Assembly: GCA_021820165.1 (NCBI GenBank)
Contig: JAKADW010000030.1
Span: 1 to 11,485 of the forward strand
Source: Bacillota bacterium
GTDB taxonomy: Bacteria; Bacillota_E; Sulfobacillia; Sulfobacillales; Sulfobacillaceae
Direction: 5' to 3'
DNA length: 11,485 nt
A model generated the notes under the pieces. The model was given only the letters and a program-made list of their open reading frames with translations, was not told where the DNA came from and ran no database searches. Below, piece by piece: positions 1-5,746 of the stretch (positions are counted from its first letter, which is position 1; every line of letters starts with the position of its first letter). The position numbers were made by a program, and so were the translations under genes.

Positions 1-2
1 CC

Positions 3-209
3 GAACGCCCGGACGCGATTGATCCGGCCATGATTCCGTATTTGCAGGTGCTGGCGCGCCGTGCGTGGAGTATTGATCGCCTGGCCGATTGGACCGGATG
101 GTCTCCTTCGGCGATTGCGACCGCCTTAAACCGCAATGGCCCCGATCCCGAGGTGCCGTCCCACGCCATCGCCTATCACTCGTACGATTTTTCCCACGTG
201 TCGGCCTAA
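3..209 (+). CDS. C-terminal end of a hypothetical protein with an HTH-like segment (5' partial)
   Basis: The reading frame is open from the left edge and ends at TAA 207-209, giving the last 68 residues of a protein whose start lies outside the window. The only readable feature is a helix-turn-helix-like stretch at about residues 20-45 of the fragment (…RRAWSIDRLADWTGW, then SPSAIATAL), which has the pattern of a short recognition helix after a tight turn. The product could be a small DNA-binding protein or a larger protein with a DNA-binding tail. The frame has good third-position codon bias and no competing frame is open here (the other two plus frames stop within 35 bases). I do not recognise the family. 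It probably belongs to the same plus-strand accessory block as the genes that follow. Confidence 0.6.
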   Translation, partial: ERPDAIDPAMIPYLQVLARRAWSIDRLADWTGWSPSAIATALNRNGPDPEVPSHAIAYHSYDFSHVSA

Positions 210-234
210 AGCGATAGCCGCCAGGGCCCCGCGC

Positions 235-264
235 GTCTCGGATCGCCAGGCTTTCCTCCGAGAC
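235..264 (+). other. Inverted repeat, possible weak terminator
   Basis: GTCTCGGA (235-242) and TCCGAGAC (257-264) are perfect 8-base arms around a 14-base loop, just after the stop of the preceding gene. There is no T-run after the stem, so it is not a classical intrinsic terminator. It could stabilise the 3' end of the message. Confidence 0.35.
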
Positions 265-372
265 CCGACGCCCCCGGGCGGCCGCGTCATTCAGGCTTCT
301 TTTCCGATACGCTTCGATTTCCCGTCGCCGGTTGCGAACATCCCTGTGCGTTGTTTGAAGGAGGTTGCGTTG

Positions 373-1491
373 ATGTCTACTCAAAGTCCTTTCGCTCGAC
401 GAATTGCCCCCCCTACGCTGCGCTATGAGACCGACCGGGGCTACTATCCGGTCATTCCCGGTACCCCATGGGGATACGGCGCCACCCGCAAGTACTTCGC
501 CGATGAGGTGTCCGCACGCATCTGGGCCCGCCAAACCTGGTGCACCCAACACCACCGCGTCACGTGCCCGCCCATTCTCGTGGACACCAGCGTGTCCGGT
601 TCCTTGCATGACCCTCGCTTCATGGCCTGTCTGCAACGCATTCACACCAATCGCCTGGAGCGTCATCACGCGGTCCCGATTCCTCAAGCGAATGCCCACG
701 GCCTGGTTTCGGATGCCTGGAATCCCTCGCGTCTGGCCGCCACCCGGGAAGGAGGAGCCCCTCCAGAATTCTTTCAACACTGGGCCTGGGAGTCCGACGA
801 TGCCGACGACGCCCACGACGATGGCCCCGATTACGCCGGATGGCTGCTCGACAATGGCACCGTCCAGTTTCCGGTGTCCCATGTGGTCTATCTTAGCCCG
901 GCCGTCAATCGCGACGTGCGTCCGGTTTGGCACGACGGTCGTGCGCACTATGATCTCGATACCCAAGCCTGCCTGCTCTGGGCGCTGCGCGATCGCCCCG
1001 CCGAATCCGACGATGCCATCGACGCGTCCGATTCCAACGATCCGATCATCGTATATGGGGCGTTTTTGTCTTCCGAACACGCCCGGCACTATGCCATCGA
1101 CACGCTGCACGCGGAGTATGTGATCCCGCGCGTCTCCCCCTGGGTATTATCCTTAGACGCCAAAGATCAGATTCCCTTGCGGCTTATGGGAACGGACGCC
1201 TTCCTACGCAGGACTCCGCTCTCCAAACCGCCTCAGTCCGTTCAAGCCTGGCTCCGTCAGGCCACCACGCGCGGCGTCGTGCGTCCTCTCCACGCCGATA
1301 GGTCCACCGTCGGCGTGTGGTTAGTTCACGACGACGGCCAGGCTGGATGGTGGGAACAAGCCCCGGGCGTTCCGTATCAATGGCCTGCCGCCATCGTGTC
1401 CCACCCCAAATTCCAAGCCTGGGCGCGGGCGCGGCGGTTAGCGGTGGCCAAAGACCTGCTCGCTTCGACGAAGGCCAACCCGTCCGCGTAA
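373..1491 (+). CDS. Hypothetical protein, 372 aa, accessory-region protein of unknown function
   Basis: I chose the ATG at 373 because AAGGAGG lies at 358-364, 8 bases upstream. The frame is open further upstream to 136, but that part has no ribosome binding site, overlaps the previous gene and has a composition unlike coding sequence. The protein is soluble, with no signal peptide or membrane segment. It is rich in Trp and His and has two acidic, low-complexity patches (DDADDAHDDGPDYAG around residues 150-165 and DDAIDASDSND around residues 215-225) that look like linkers between globular parts. No catalytic motif stands out. The C-terminal third (a Val-Trp-Leu-Val core, then WW and a basic end) looks like a separate small domain. 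It precedes the XRE regulator by about 150 bases, and a 64-base repeat lies between them. I do not recognise the family; a plasmid- or phage-type accessory role is inferred from context only. Confidence 0.75.
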   Translation: MSTQSPFARRIAPPTLRYETDRGYYPVIPGTPWGYGATRKYFADEVSARIWARQTWCTQHHRVTCPPILVDTSVSGSLHDPRFMACLQRIHTNRLERHHAVPIPQANAHGLVSDAWNPSRLAATREGGAPPEFFQHWAWESDDADDAHDDGPDYAGWLLDNGTVQFPVSHVVYLSPAVNRDVRPVWHDGRAHYDLDTQACLLWALRDRPAESDDAIDASDSNDPIIVYGAFLSSEHARHYAIDTLHAEYVIPRVSPWVLSLDAKDQIPLRLMGTDAFLRRTPLSKPPQSVQAWLRQATTRGVVRPLHADRSTVGVWLVHDDGQAGWWEQAPGVPYQWPAAIVSHPKFQAWARARRLAVAKDLLASTKANPSA

Positions 1492-1508
1492 TCCTCTCTA
1501 CCGCGGCA

Positions 1509-1572
1509 CCCTCGTGCCTCGCACGAATCCCATCCTGATTCCGTGCGAGGCGTGGATGCCCACAGATACGAT
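1509..1572 (+). repeat. 64-base dispersed repeat, copy A, with hairpin
   Basis: This stretch and 2591-2654 align without gaps over 64 bases. The first 40 positions differ at 6 sites, about 14 positions then diverge, and both copies end in GATACGAT. Copy A folds into a strong hairpin: CCTCGCACG (1516-1524) pairs with CGTGCGAGG (1542-1550), with more pairing inside (GAATC/GATTC) after a one-base bulge. It lies between the unknown protein gene and the XRE gene, ending 68 bases before the XRE start. It could be a terminator-like structure, an operator for the neighbouring XRE protein, or a small mobile or structured RNA element. Confidence 0.6.
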
Positions 1573-1640
1573 ACGGGGCACGGTTCATGACGGGAAGGCA
1601 CTGCGTCGTCAGTCGATCCGAAAAAAGGAGATGTTTGTCG

Positions 1641-2057
1641 ATGGAACCCACCCTCATCCAGCACCTTGGCATGCGCGTCAGAGAAGAACGCCTCCAGCGT
1701 CAATGGACGCAAAAGGAACTCATCCGCCGCGCGAATCTTCGGTGGCACGCGAAGTTTCCCGATCAACCGCTGATGCGAGAAACATGGCTGTGGACGCTGG
1801 AACACGCCAAGATTACGTCGACCCACATAGACTGGGTGGCCGCCTTAGCGAGTGCGCTCTCGACTCCCTTACCCGAATTGTTGACTCCCAACCCCCAGGA
1901 AACCATCTCCCACACAGAACAGCGCTGGCGTACGGCCATGCAGATGCACGGCATTTCCCCATCGATGATCGAAGATATCGTACATGCCGTGCGTGTGATC
2001 GACACGTGGACATCCCCATCCCCCCCGTCCTTGGACTCTGCCAGCAACTTTGACTAA
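1641..2057 (+). CDS. XRE (Cro/CI) family helix-turn-helix regulator
   Basis: This encodes a 138-residue protein that starts at ATG 1641 with AAGGAG at 1625-1630. A longer in-frame GTG-type start is possible upstream but is not supported by a binding site. Residues about 9-75 match a Cro/CI-type DNA-binding domain: a first helix MRVREERLQRQ, the turn WTQKELIRRANL, and a later helix VAALASALSTPLPELL that closes the fold. An insertion of about 15 residues (around WHAKFPDQPLMRETW) sits between the recognition helix and the conserved W-x-L-E segment, which is unusual for minimal XRE proteins but occurs in larger ones. The C-terminal 50 residues have no known domain and end in a Ser/Pro-rich tail. 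As a lone regulator in an accessory block it most likely controls its own island, perhaps by binding the hairpin repeats nearby; that is inference. Confidence 0.8.
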   Translation: MEPTLIQHLGMRVREERLQRQWTQKELIRRANLRWHAKFPDQPLMRETWLWTLEHAKITSTHIDWVAALASALSTPLPELLTPNPQETISHTEQRWRTAMQMHGISPSMIEDIVHAVRVIDTWTSPSPPSLDSASNFD

Positions 2058-2101
2058 CATAAAAGTCGGCTTTTGTCCTACCGGGAGACTCCGAGTCGGG
2101 T

Positions 2102-2155
2102 TTCCCCGGCGTCCCCGCCGGGGAATATCCGGAAAGACGGTGTGACAATTTCCGG
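2102..2155 (+). other. Two adjacent strong hairpins after the XRE gene
   Basis: TTCCCCGGCG (2102-2111) pairs perfectly over 10 bases with CGCCGGGGAA (2116-2125) around a 4-base loop. It is followed at once by CCGGAAA (2129-2135) pairing with TTTCCGG (2149-2155). Neither stem is followed by a T-run. They could end the XRE transcript, or form part of a structured RNA or recognition site in the non-coding block. The rest of 2058-2280 has a further short inverted repeat (GGGTTG…CAACCC, about 2244-2275) and no convincing gene. Confidence 0.5.
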
Positions 2156-2280
2156 CTATTTGCCATCGAAGAGGGAATCGTCCGCTCGGTCACCGCAAAG
2201 AAATCCTTTTCACCGGGTGTTGCTATCTGCACAATGCTGATGGGGTTGTGACTGCGCAGCGGGCGCAACCCGACTTATTC

Positions 2281-2356
2281 GGACGCTCATGTTCCAAGGC
2301 TGGCGAGCGAGACTCCAAATCTTGCTGGGCAGGTTCGATTCCTGCAGCGTTCGCCA
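2281..2356 (+). tRNA. tRNA-Trp-like gene (anticodon CCA) with an irregular D arm
   Basis: The acceptor stem is GGACGCT (2281-2287) with AGCGTTC (2346-2352), then discriminator G 2353 and encoded CCA 2354-2356. The T arm is GCAGG-TTCGATT-CCTGC (2329-2345). The anticodon stem CGAGA/TCTTG (2308-2312 and 2320-2324) encloses the 7-base loop CTCCAAA, giving anticodon CCA (2315-2317) for Trp; G at the discriminator position is normal for bacterial tRNA-Trp. The D arm is odd: GTTC (2291-2294) can pair with GAGC (2305-2308), as in standard tRNA-Trp, but this uses base 2308, which is also the first base of the anticodon stem, and leaves three bases rather than two after the acceptor stem. It may be a divergent mobile-element tRNA or one that is decaying. 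Confidence 0.7.
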
Positions 2357-2590
2357 TATTTTCTTTACTACGATACCATGGCGCAGGTGGCGAGATGACA
2401 CCGTGAGACGCAGCGGCCCTACGTTCGTTATGGTGCGGACGTCGTCAGTGACGGGCCCAGCCGGGGCAGGACCGGCCGCCATGATCCCTTTTGATAAGGT
2501 GAAGGTGAACACGACCGTGTGCAACACGGGCGCATGACGTGCATCATCGCGCTAGGCGAATGCCGCACGGTTTTTCAATGCACGATGATT
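2357..2590. other. Non-coding stretch between tRNA-like genes
   Basis: I see no gene here. It holds a GC-rich stem (GCCGG/CCGGC around 2458-2475) and a perfect 6-base hairpin CCGTGT/ACACGG (2515-2529, loop GCA). Open frames on either strand have poor codon character and cross the tRNA-like gene. Confidence 0.4.
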
Positions 2591-2654
2591 CCCTGGTGCC
2601 TCGCACGGATCCCGTCATGGTTCCGGGCGAAATTCCGTTTGGGATGGATACGAT
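2591..2654 (+). repeat. 64-base dispersed repeat, copy B
   Basis: This is the partner of 1509-1572: 34 of the first 40 bases match, and both copies end in GATACGAT with identical spacing. The hairpin potential is kept (TCGCACGGATCC against GGTTCCGGGCGA, 10 of 12 positions pairing), although the two copies differ at positions within the stems. This argues for selection on structure or symmetry. It ends 29 bases before the first of two tandem tRNA-like genes, so a promoter, operator or processing role is possible. Confidence 0.6.
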
Positions 2655-2683
2655 GTTTTCGAGTGTGCTCTTCCGCATCGCAC

Positions 2684-2753
2684 GCGGATGTAGCTCAGTG
2701 GACAGAGCGTACGCTGGTGCATAAGGCTGTCGGTTCGAATCCGGCCATCCGTA
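2684..2753 (+). tRNA. tRNA-like gene 1 of a tandem pair, anticodon arm 3 bases short
   Basis: The cloverleaf is clear: acceptor GCGGATG (2684-2690) with CATCCGT (2746-2752, first pair G-T); D arm GCTC-AGTGGACA-GAGC (2693-2708); 5-base variable loop AGGCT; T arm GTCGG-TTCGAAT-CCGGC (2729-2745). The anticodon arm is abnormal: TACGC (2710-2714) and GCATA (2719-2723) pair at 4 of 5 positions but enclose only TGGT, a 4-base loop instead of 7. No anticodon can therefore be assigned. CCA is present two bases after the acceptor stem (2755-2757) rather than directly after the discriminator. It is probably not a normal decoding tRNA; it may be a pseudogene, an att-type remnant or a decoy RNA. Confidence 0.65.
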
Positions 2754-2756
2754 TCC

Positions 2757-2827
2757 ACGGATGTAGCTCAATCGGTAAGAGCGTATGCCAGCGCGTAAGG
2801 TCGTCGGTTCGAATCCGACCATCCGCC
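2757..2827 (+). tRNA. tRNA-like gene 2 of a tandem pair, anticodon arm 3 bases short
   Basis: This is a near copy of the preceding tRNA-like gene, starting 3 bases after it. The acceptor ACGGATG (2757-2763) pairs with CATCCGC (2820-2826) except at the first position. The D arm is GCTC-AATCGGTAA-GAGC (2766-2782), the variable loop AGGTC, and the T arm a perfect GTCGG-TTCGAAT-CCGAC (2803-2819). The anticodon arm is TATGC (2784-2788) with GCGTA (2793-2797), fully paired with one T-G, around a 4-base loop CAGC. The same 3-base shortening is therefore present in both copies while the stems stay paired with different sequences. No CCA is encoded. A short T-run follows at 2831-2834. Confidence 0.65.
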
Positions 2828-3032
2828 GCCTTTTAAAGCACGCTACTCATCCATCAAAAATTTTGTCCATCTTGTTCAACAGGCCAGCGCCCCTTAACAG
2901 GGGTCCGCCCGAGGCGTTTCCTCATCATCGACATCCCGTGTTGAATTTCAAAGCATGGCCGCTTCCAACCGGTAACGTCTGCGCGTTGTTCGCTAATTTC
3001 TCTTTCTCATCATCATTCTAGAGGTGTCTGAC

Positions 3033-3680
3033 ATGGCTCATTTAGCTGTATGGGTTCCCCGCACATCGCTTCGCATCCAACCCGCCTTTCAAGCGTCCAT
3101 GGATACTCCGTCCTTTCGGCGCACGCTCCGAAAAAAGCGCCAGTTGCTACGAACATCGGGCATTTGCACCCCCATTCATGTCATTCCTTTTGGCCGCCCG
3201 CCGTGGTGGATGCTGGTGGACGGCCTCACGACGTGGGTACTGGCCGAAGAGCGCCACTGGACCGAAGTGCCCGTGATTTTCGATCCCGCACCGCCCGCAG
3301 GAACCTATCTTCCGCACGTGCAACGCGCCTTCTGGCATCCTTATCCTTCCACCCAACCCGCAGTGACCGCCTGCACCTATTGCCAAACCCCCATCTTTTG
3401 GCGACGGCCCGCCGGGATGCCACGCCCCGTGTATCAGCTGCATCGGGCCACGTTTGATCACGTCATCCCGCGTTCCCGCGGCGGTTCGGATCGTTCGGAA
3501 AACCTCGCCGGAGCCTGCCACCGATGCAACGTCACCAAAGGTGCCCAACTGCACTGGCGTGCCCCGCGGGCTTGGTGTCGAGATGCCGAACAGGCCTGGC
3601 TTCGGTTGTCGCACCATGGGTGGATTCCTCAAGACACTCTGCCGCCTCCCCTGACGCTTTCCCGCACCGCGTCGTCTTAG
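3033..3680 (+). CDS. ParB-like/HNH endonuclease fusion protein
   Basis: This encodes a 215-residue protein starting at ATG 3033, with the AGAGG-type binding site at 3020-3024; an in-frame GTG at 3024 overlaps that site and is less likely. Residues about 44-84 resemble the core of a ParB/sulfiredoxin-type domain (TPIHVIPF, then MLVDGLTTWVLAEERHW and VPVIF), the part that in ParB-like proteins binds nucleotide. Residues 114-170 form a typical HNH nuclease domain: the zinc pair C114-x2-C117, the DH at 142-143 followed by IPRSRGGSD, N157, the second zinc pair C162-x2-C165, then N166 and K169. The protein should cut or nick DNA, with the N-terminal domain guiding or gating it; that division of labour is inference. 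It is preceded by the tRNA-like block and followed by a short terminator, so it may be transcribed alone. The HNH call is strong; the ParB call is moderate. Confidence 0.8.
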   Translation: MAHLAVWVPRTSLRIQPAFQASMDTPSFRRTLRKKRQLLRTSGICTPIHVIPFGRPPWWMLVDGLTTWVLAEERHWTEVPVIFDPAPPAGTYLPHVQRAFWHPYPSTQPAVTACTYCQTPIFWRRPAGMPRPVYQLHRATFDHVIPRSRGGSDRSENLAGACHRCNVTKGAQLHWRAPRAWCRDAEQAWLRLSHHGWIPQDTLPPPLTLSRTASS

Positions 3681-3696
3681 CGGCCGACCGCTTTTT
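3679..3696 (+). terminator. Short intrinsic terminator at the end of the HNH gene
   Basis: AGCGG (3679-3683) pairs with CCGCT (3688-3692) around CCGA and runs directly into TTTTT (3692-3696). The stem is only 5 bases and overlaps the stop codon, so it is a weak but plausible intrinsic terminator. Confidence 0.5.
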
Positions 3697-3962
3697 AAAA
3701 AGTCCGGAAGTCGGGATTTTGGCAGGGGATGATCACCGATCGCTTAAGAGAACGGTCATGGCGGTTTACCGTAGACCCGTGAGTGGCTCAAAGCGTGTTT
3801 GACCTAGGGAGACATTTTTGACGTTGGGCGGATTCTTCTCCCGGTCGCAATCCCCTGAGCGAAGCGCTATTCGCCTTCGCTTTCGTGACGGGATTCGTCG
3901 ACTTCCCATCAATGACCCCTGTCACGCTTTGGGACCGCTTTCGCATACCAGGAGGTGCGGGC
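3697..3962. other. Intergenic stretch before the next plus-strand gene
   Basis: I see no gene here. A hairpin AGCGAAG (3858-3864) with CTTCGCT (3875-3881) around a 10-base loop lies about 80 bases before the next start and could act in the leader. TTGAC-like words occur at 3799 and 3829, but neither has a convincing -10 box at the right distance. Confidence 0.35.
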
Positions 3963-4838
3963 ATGAGCACACACATCGAACACGGCACGCGCGTTCGGGC
4001 TAAAACTATTGCGGAACTGAACGCGTTGGTGCTCGACTTCCGTCGGCAGGTGGAAGGGATAGCGCACGCCGCCTATCAACAGAAATGCGCCGAACTAGTG
4101 TACCAAATTCTCGATGAGGCCGTGTTGCAACCGACCTACGATGCGTTCGTCGATGCGGTGCGGCGGGAATACGCGACCGGTCCCATCGAGAGTCCGCGCC
4201 CGTTCCTGGACACGGATCTCCGTTGGATCGCACGCCAGATCATTGCGGATCACCAGGCGACCATCGCTCGCACCCAAGAGCGCGACCCAGCGTACGATTG
4301 GGATTGCTCCCTGACAGCGATTCCGCATCGGACCGGGCTCTACGTGCTACTATACGCGGAATCTGACGAGTACCACCGGATCTGGCGATCGCTGCCAGCG
4401 GTCGAGGACTATGCGTACTGGAATCATACGGACCCTCCCGAGGGCATGCGCCGCGCCAGGTGGGAGCGGAGACGCGAGCGGTGGGACGACCTTCTTCCGA
4501 ACGGCATTCCGTCACAATCCGGGATGACCATCAATATCTACCATTCGTTGACCGATGGGGAGAATCGCTTCTGGGAGGTCAAGCCGGACGGTATTCCGGA
4601 TTATGAGCGGCGCGTCCAGTATTGGGCCTTCGCGCAGGCTGTGGAGGATGTTTGGCACGCGGAACCGCCGGAAGACCGGGGATTTCAGACGGTCTTCCGG
4701 ACTGAGCGGTGGATTAAAACAGGCGCTGGCGCCGGGCGCTTCGCCGCATTAAAACAACGCCTGCGCGACATCCTGCCACGGACCTGGAACAATGCGTTGG
4801 TGCATCAGACTCTCCCCCAGATTTGGGCCGCGCGATAG
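3963..4838 (+). CDS. Hypothetical protein, 291 aa
   Basis: ATG 3963 is preceded by AGGAGG at 3950-3955, 7 bases away. The frame stays open back to 3885, but that extension lacks a binding site. The protein is soluble and mixed-charge, with many aromatic residues. The N-terminal third (about residues 10-100) looks helical: an AELNALVLDFRRQVEGIAHAA stretch, then repeated short helices. The middle has an aromatic-rich beta-type segment (HRTGLYVLLYAESDEYHRIW), an Arg-rich stretch (RRARWERRRERWDD), then MTINIYHSLTDGENRFWEV. No nuclease, helicase or HTH signature is clear. It ends 48 bases before the Rpn-family nuclease gene, so the two are probably co-transcribed. I do not recognise the family. 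Confidence 0.75.
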   Translation: MSTHIEHGTRVRAKTIAELNALVLDFRRQVEGIAHAAYQQKCAELVYQILDEAVLQPTYDAFVDAVRREYATGPIESPRPFLDTDLRWIARQIIADHQATIARTQERDPAYDWDCSLTAIPHRTGLYVLLYAESDEYHRIWRSLPAVEDYAYWNHTDPPEGMRRARWERRRERWDDLLPNGIPSQSGMTINIYHSLTDGENRFWEVKPDGIPDYERRVQYWAFAQAVEDVWHAEPPEDRGFQTVFRTERWIKTGAGAGRFAALKQRLRDILPRTWNNALVHQTLPQIWAAR

Positions 4839-4886
4839 CCATGCGTGACCCCTTCGGATACAATACATCCTAGAGGAGGTGACCCG

Positions 4887-5741
4887 GTGGCCGATGAGCG
4901 ACTCTTAAGTCCATTGGTCGACTTTTTGTTTAAGCGGTTGTTTGGCGACGAAGAACGCACCGATATCCTCATCGCCTTTCTCAATGGCATCTTTGAGGAT
5001 GCGGGGGCACCTCGGGTCACGTCGGTGCAGCTCTTGAATCCCTCTATCGACAAAGACGCCTTGACGGACAAGATGTCGGTGTTGGATATCGCCGCCCGGA
5101 CGGACCAGGCGACACTCGTGGACATCGAAATCCAAATCCGCAACACCGGGGAAATGCGAGAGCGGAGCTTGTATTATTGGGCCAAGCTCTACGAAGGCCA
5201 ACTGCACGAACGCGAAGCGTATCATACGTTACGCCCAGCCATTGCCATTAACGTGCTCGATTTTGTGGAAATTGCCAACGACCGGGTGCATAATATTTTC
5301 ACCCTCCGGAATCAAGACGGGTCAGTGTTTTCGGACCATGTGACGTTGCATTTTCTCGAGTTGCCGAAGCTCACTCAGTCGATATTGCACGAACAGACGG
5401 TGCTCCTGCGCTGGCTTGCGTTTTTGAAAGCGCAGACGGCGTCCGAGCGCGCACATCTGGTGGAAGGAGATCCGATCATGGAGAAAGCTTTTAATGCCTT
5501 GGAGTTTTTGAGCCAGGATGAACAAACCCGCCAGCGCTACGAGGCCCGGCAAAAGGCGTTGCACGATTATGCCACCGCCATCGAAACCGCCAAGCGGGAG
5601 GGGGAACTGACGGGCGAACTAAAGGAACGGCGGGCGACCGCGATACGCCTCTTGCTTAAGGGTCTCAGCGTCAACGAGACGGCCGAGCTAGCGAATCTCG
5701 CCGTGAAGGAAGTCGAAGCGATCGCGAAGACGATTCAGTGA
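4887..5741 (+). CDS. Rpn/PDDEXK-family nuclease (annotated as putative transposase)
   Basis: This encodes a 284-residue protein. I chose GTG 4887 because GAGGAGG lies at 4873-4879; an in-frame GTG at 4845 has no binding site. The opening LLSPLVDFLFKRLFGDEER is the hallmark start of the Rpn / PD-(D/E)XK nuclease family, followed by ILIAFLN. The catalytic signature is D67 in VLDIAAR and E81-x-Q83 in LVDIEIQIRN, the E-x-Q variant usual in this family. The C-terminus is a charged helical region (residues about 210-250) and a small HTH-like tail (LLLKGLSVNETAELANLAVKEVEAIAK). Family members are DNA endonucleases that raise recombination, and some act in phage defence; they are not true transposases. 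The gene follows the unknown 291-residue protein and its stop overlaps a possible GTG start of the next frame. The length is normal, so it appears intact. Confidence 0.88.
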   Translation: MADERLLSPLVDFLFKRLFGDEERTDILIAFLNGIFEDAGAPRVTSVQLLNPSIDKDALTDKMSVLDIAARTDQATLVDIEIQIRNTGEMRERSLYYWAKLYEGQLHEREAYHTLRPAIAINVLDFVEIANDRVHNIFTLRNQDGSVFSDHVTLHFLELPKLTQSILHEQTVLLRWLAFLKAQTASERAHLVEGDPIMEKAFNALEFLSQDEQTRQRYEARQKALHDYATAIETAKREGELTGELKERRATAIRLLLKGLSVNETAELANLAVKEVEAIAKTIQ

Positions 5742-5746
5742 CGCTC

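Noticed and set aside
136..372. N-terminal extension of the 372-residue protein
   Set aside because: No ribosome binding site, overlaps the end of the previous gene, Pro/Arg-rich composition typical of non-coding GC-rich sequence; the ATG at 373 has a strong site.
404..1123. Long alternative plus-strand frame inside the 372-residue gene
   Set aside because: Shadow of the real gene; no binding site and a Pro/Arg/Thr/Ser-biased composition.
2374..2435. Possible further tRNA with acceptor-like TACCATG…TATGGTG
   Set aside because: Only 62 bases long, with no T arm next to the 3' acceptor strand, no CCA and no anticodon arm; the pairing also needs two wobbles.
2210..2537. Open frames on both strands across the tRNA-Trp-like gene
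   Set aside because: They cross the tRNA-like structure, lack binding sites and have no family-like sequence (LQESNL is again a tRNA shadow).
2544..2822. Minus-strand open frame over the tandem tRNA-like genes (contains GFEPTT and WPDSNRQPY words)
   Set aside because: These words are the well-known artefact of translating tRNA T-arm sequence on the opposite strand; it is not a protein gene.
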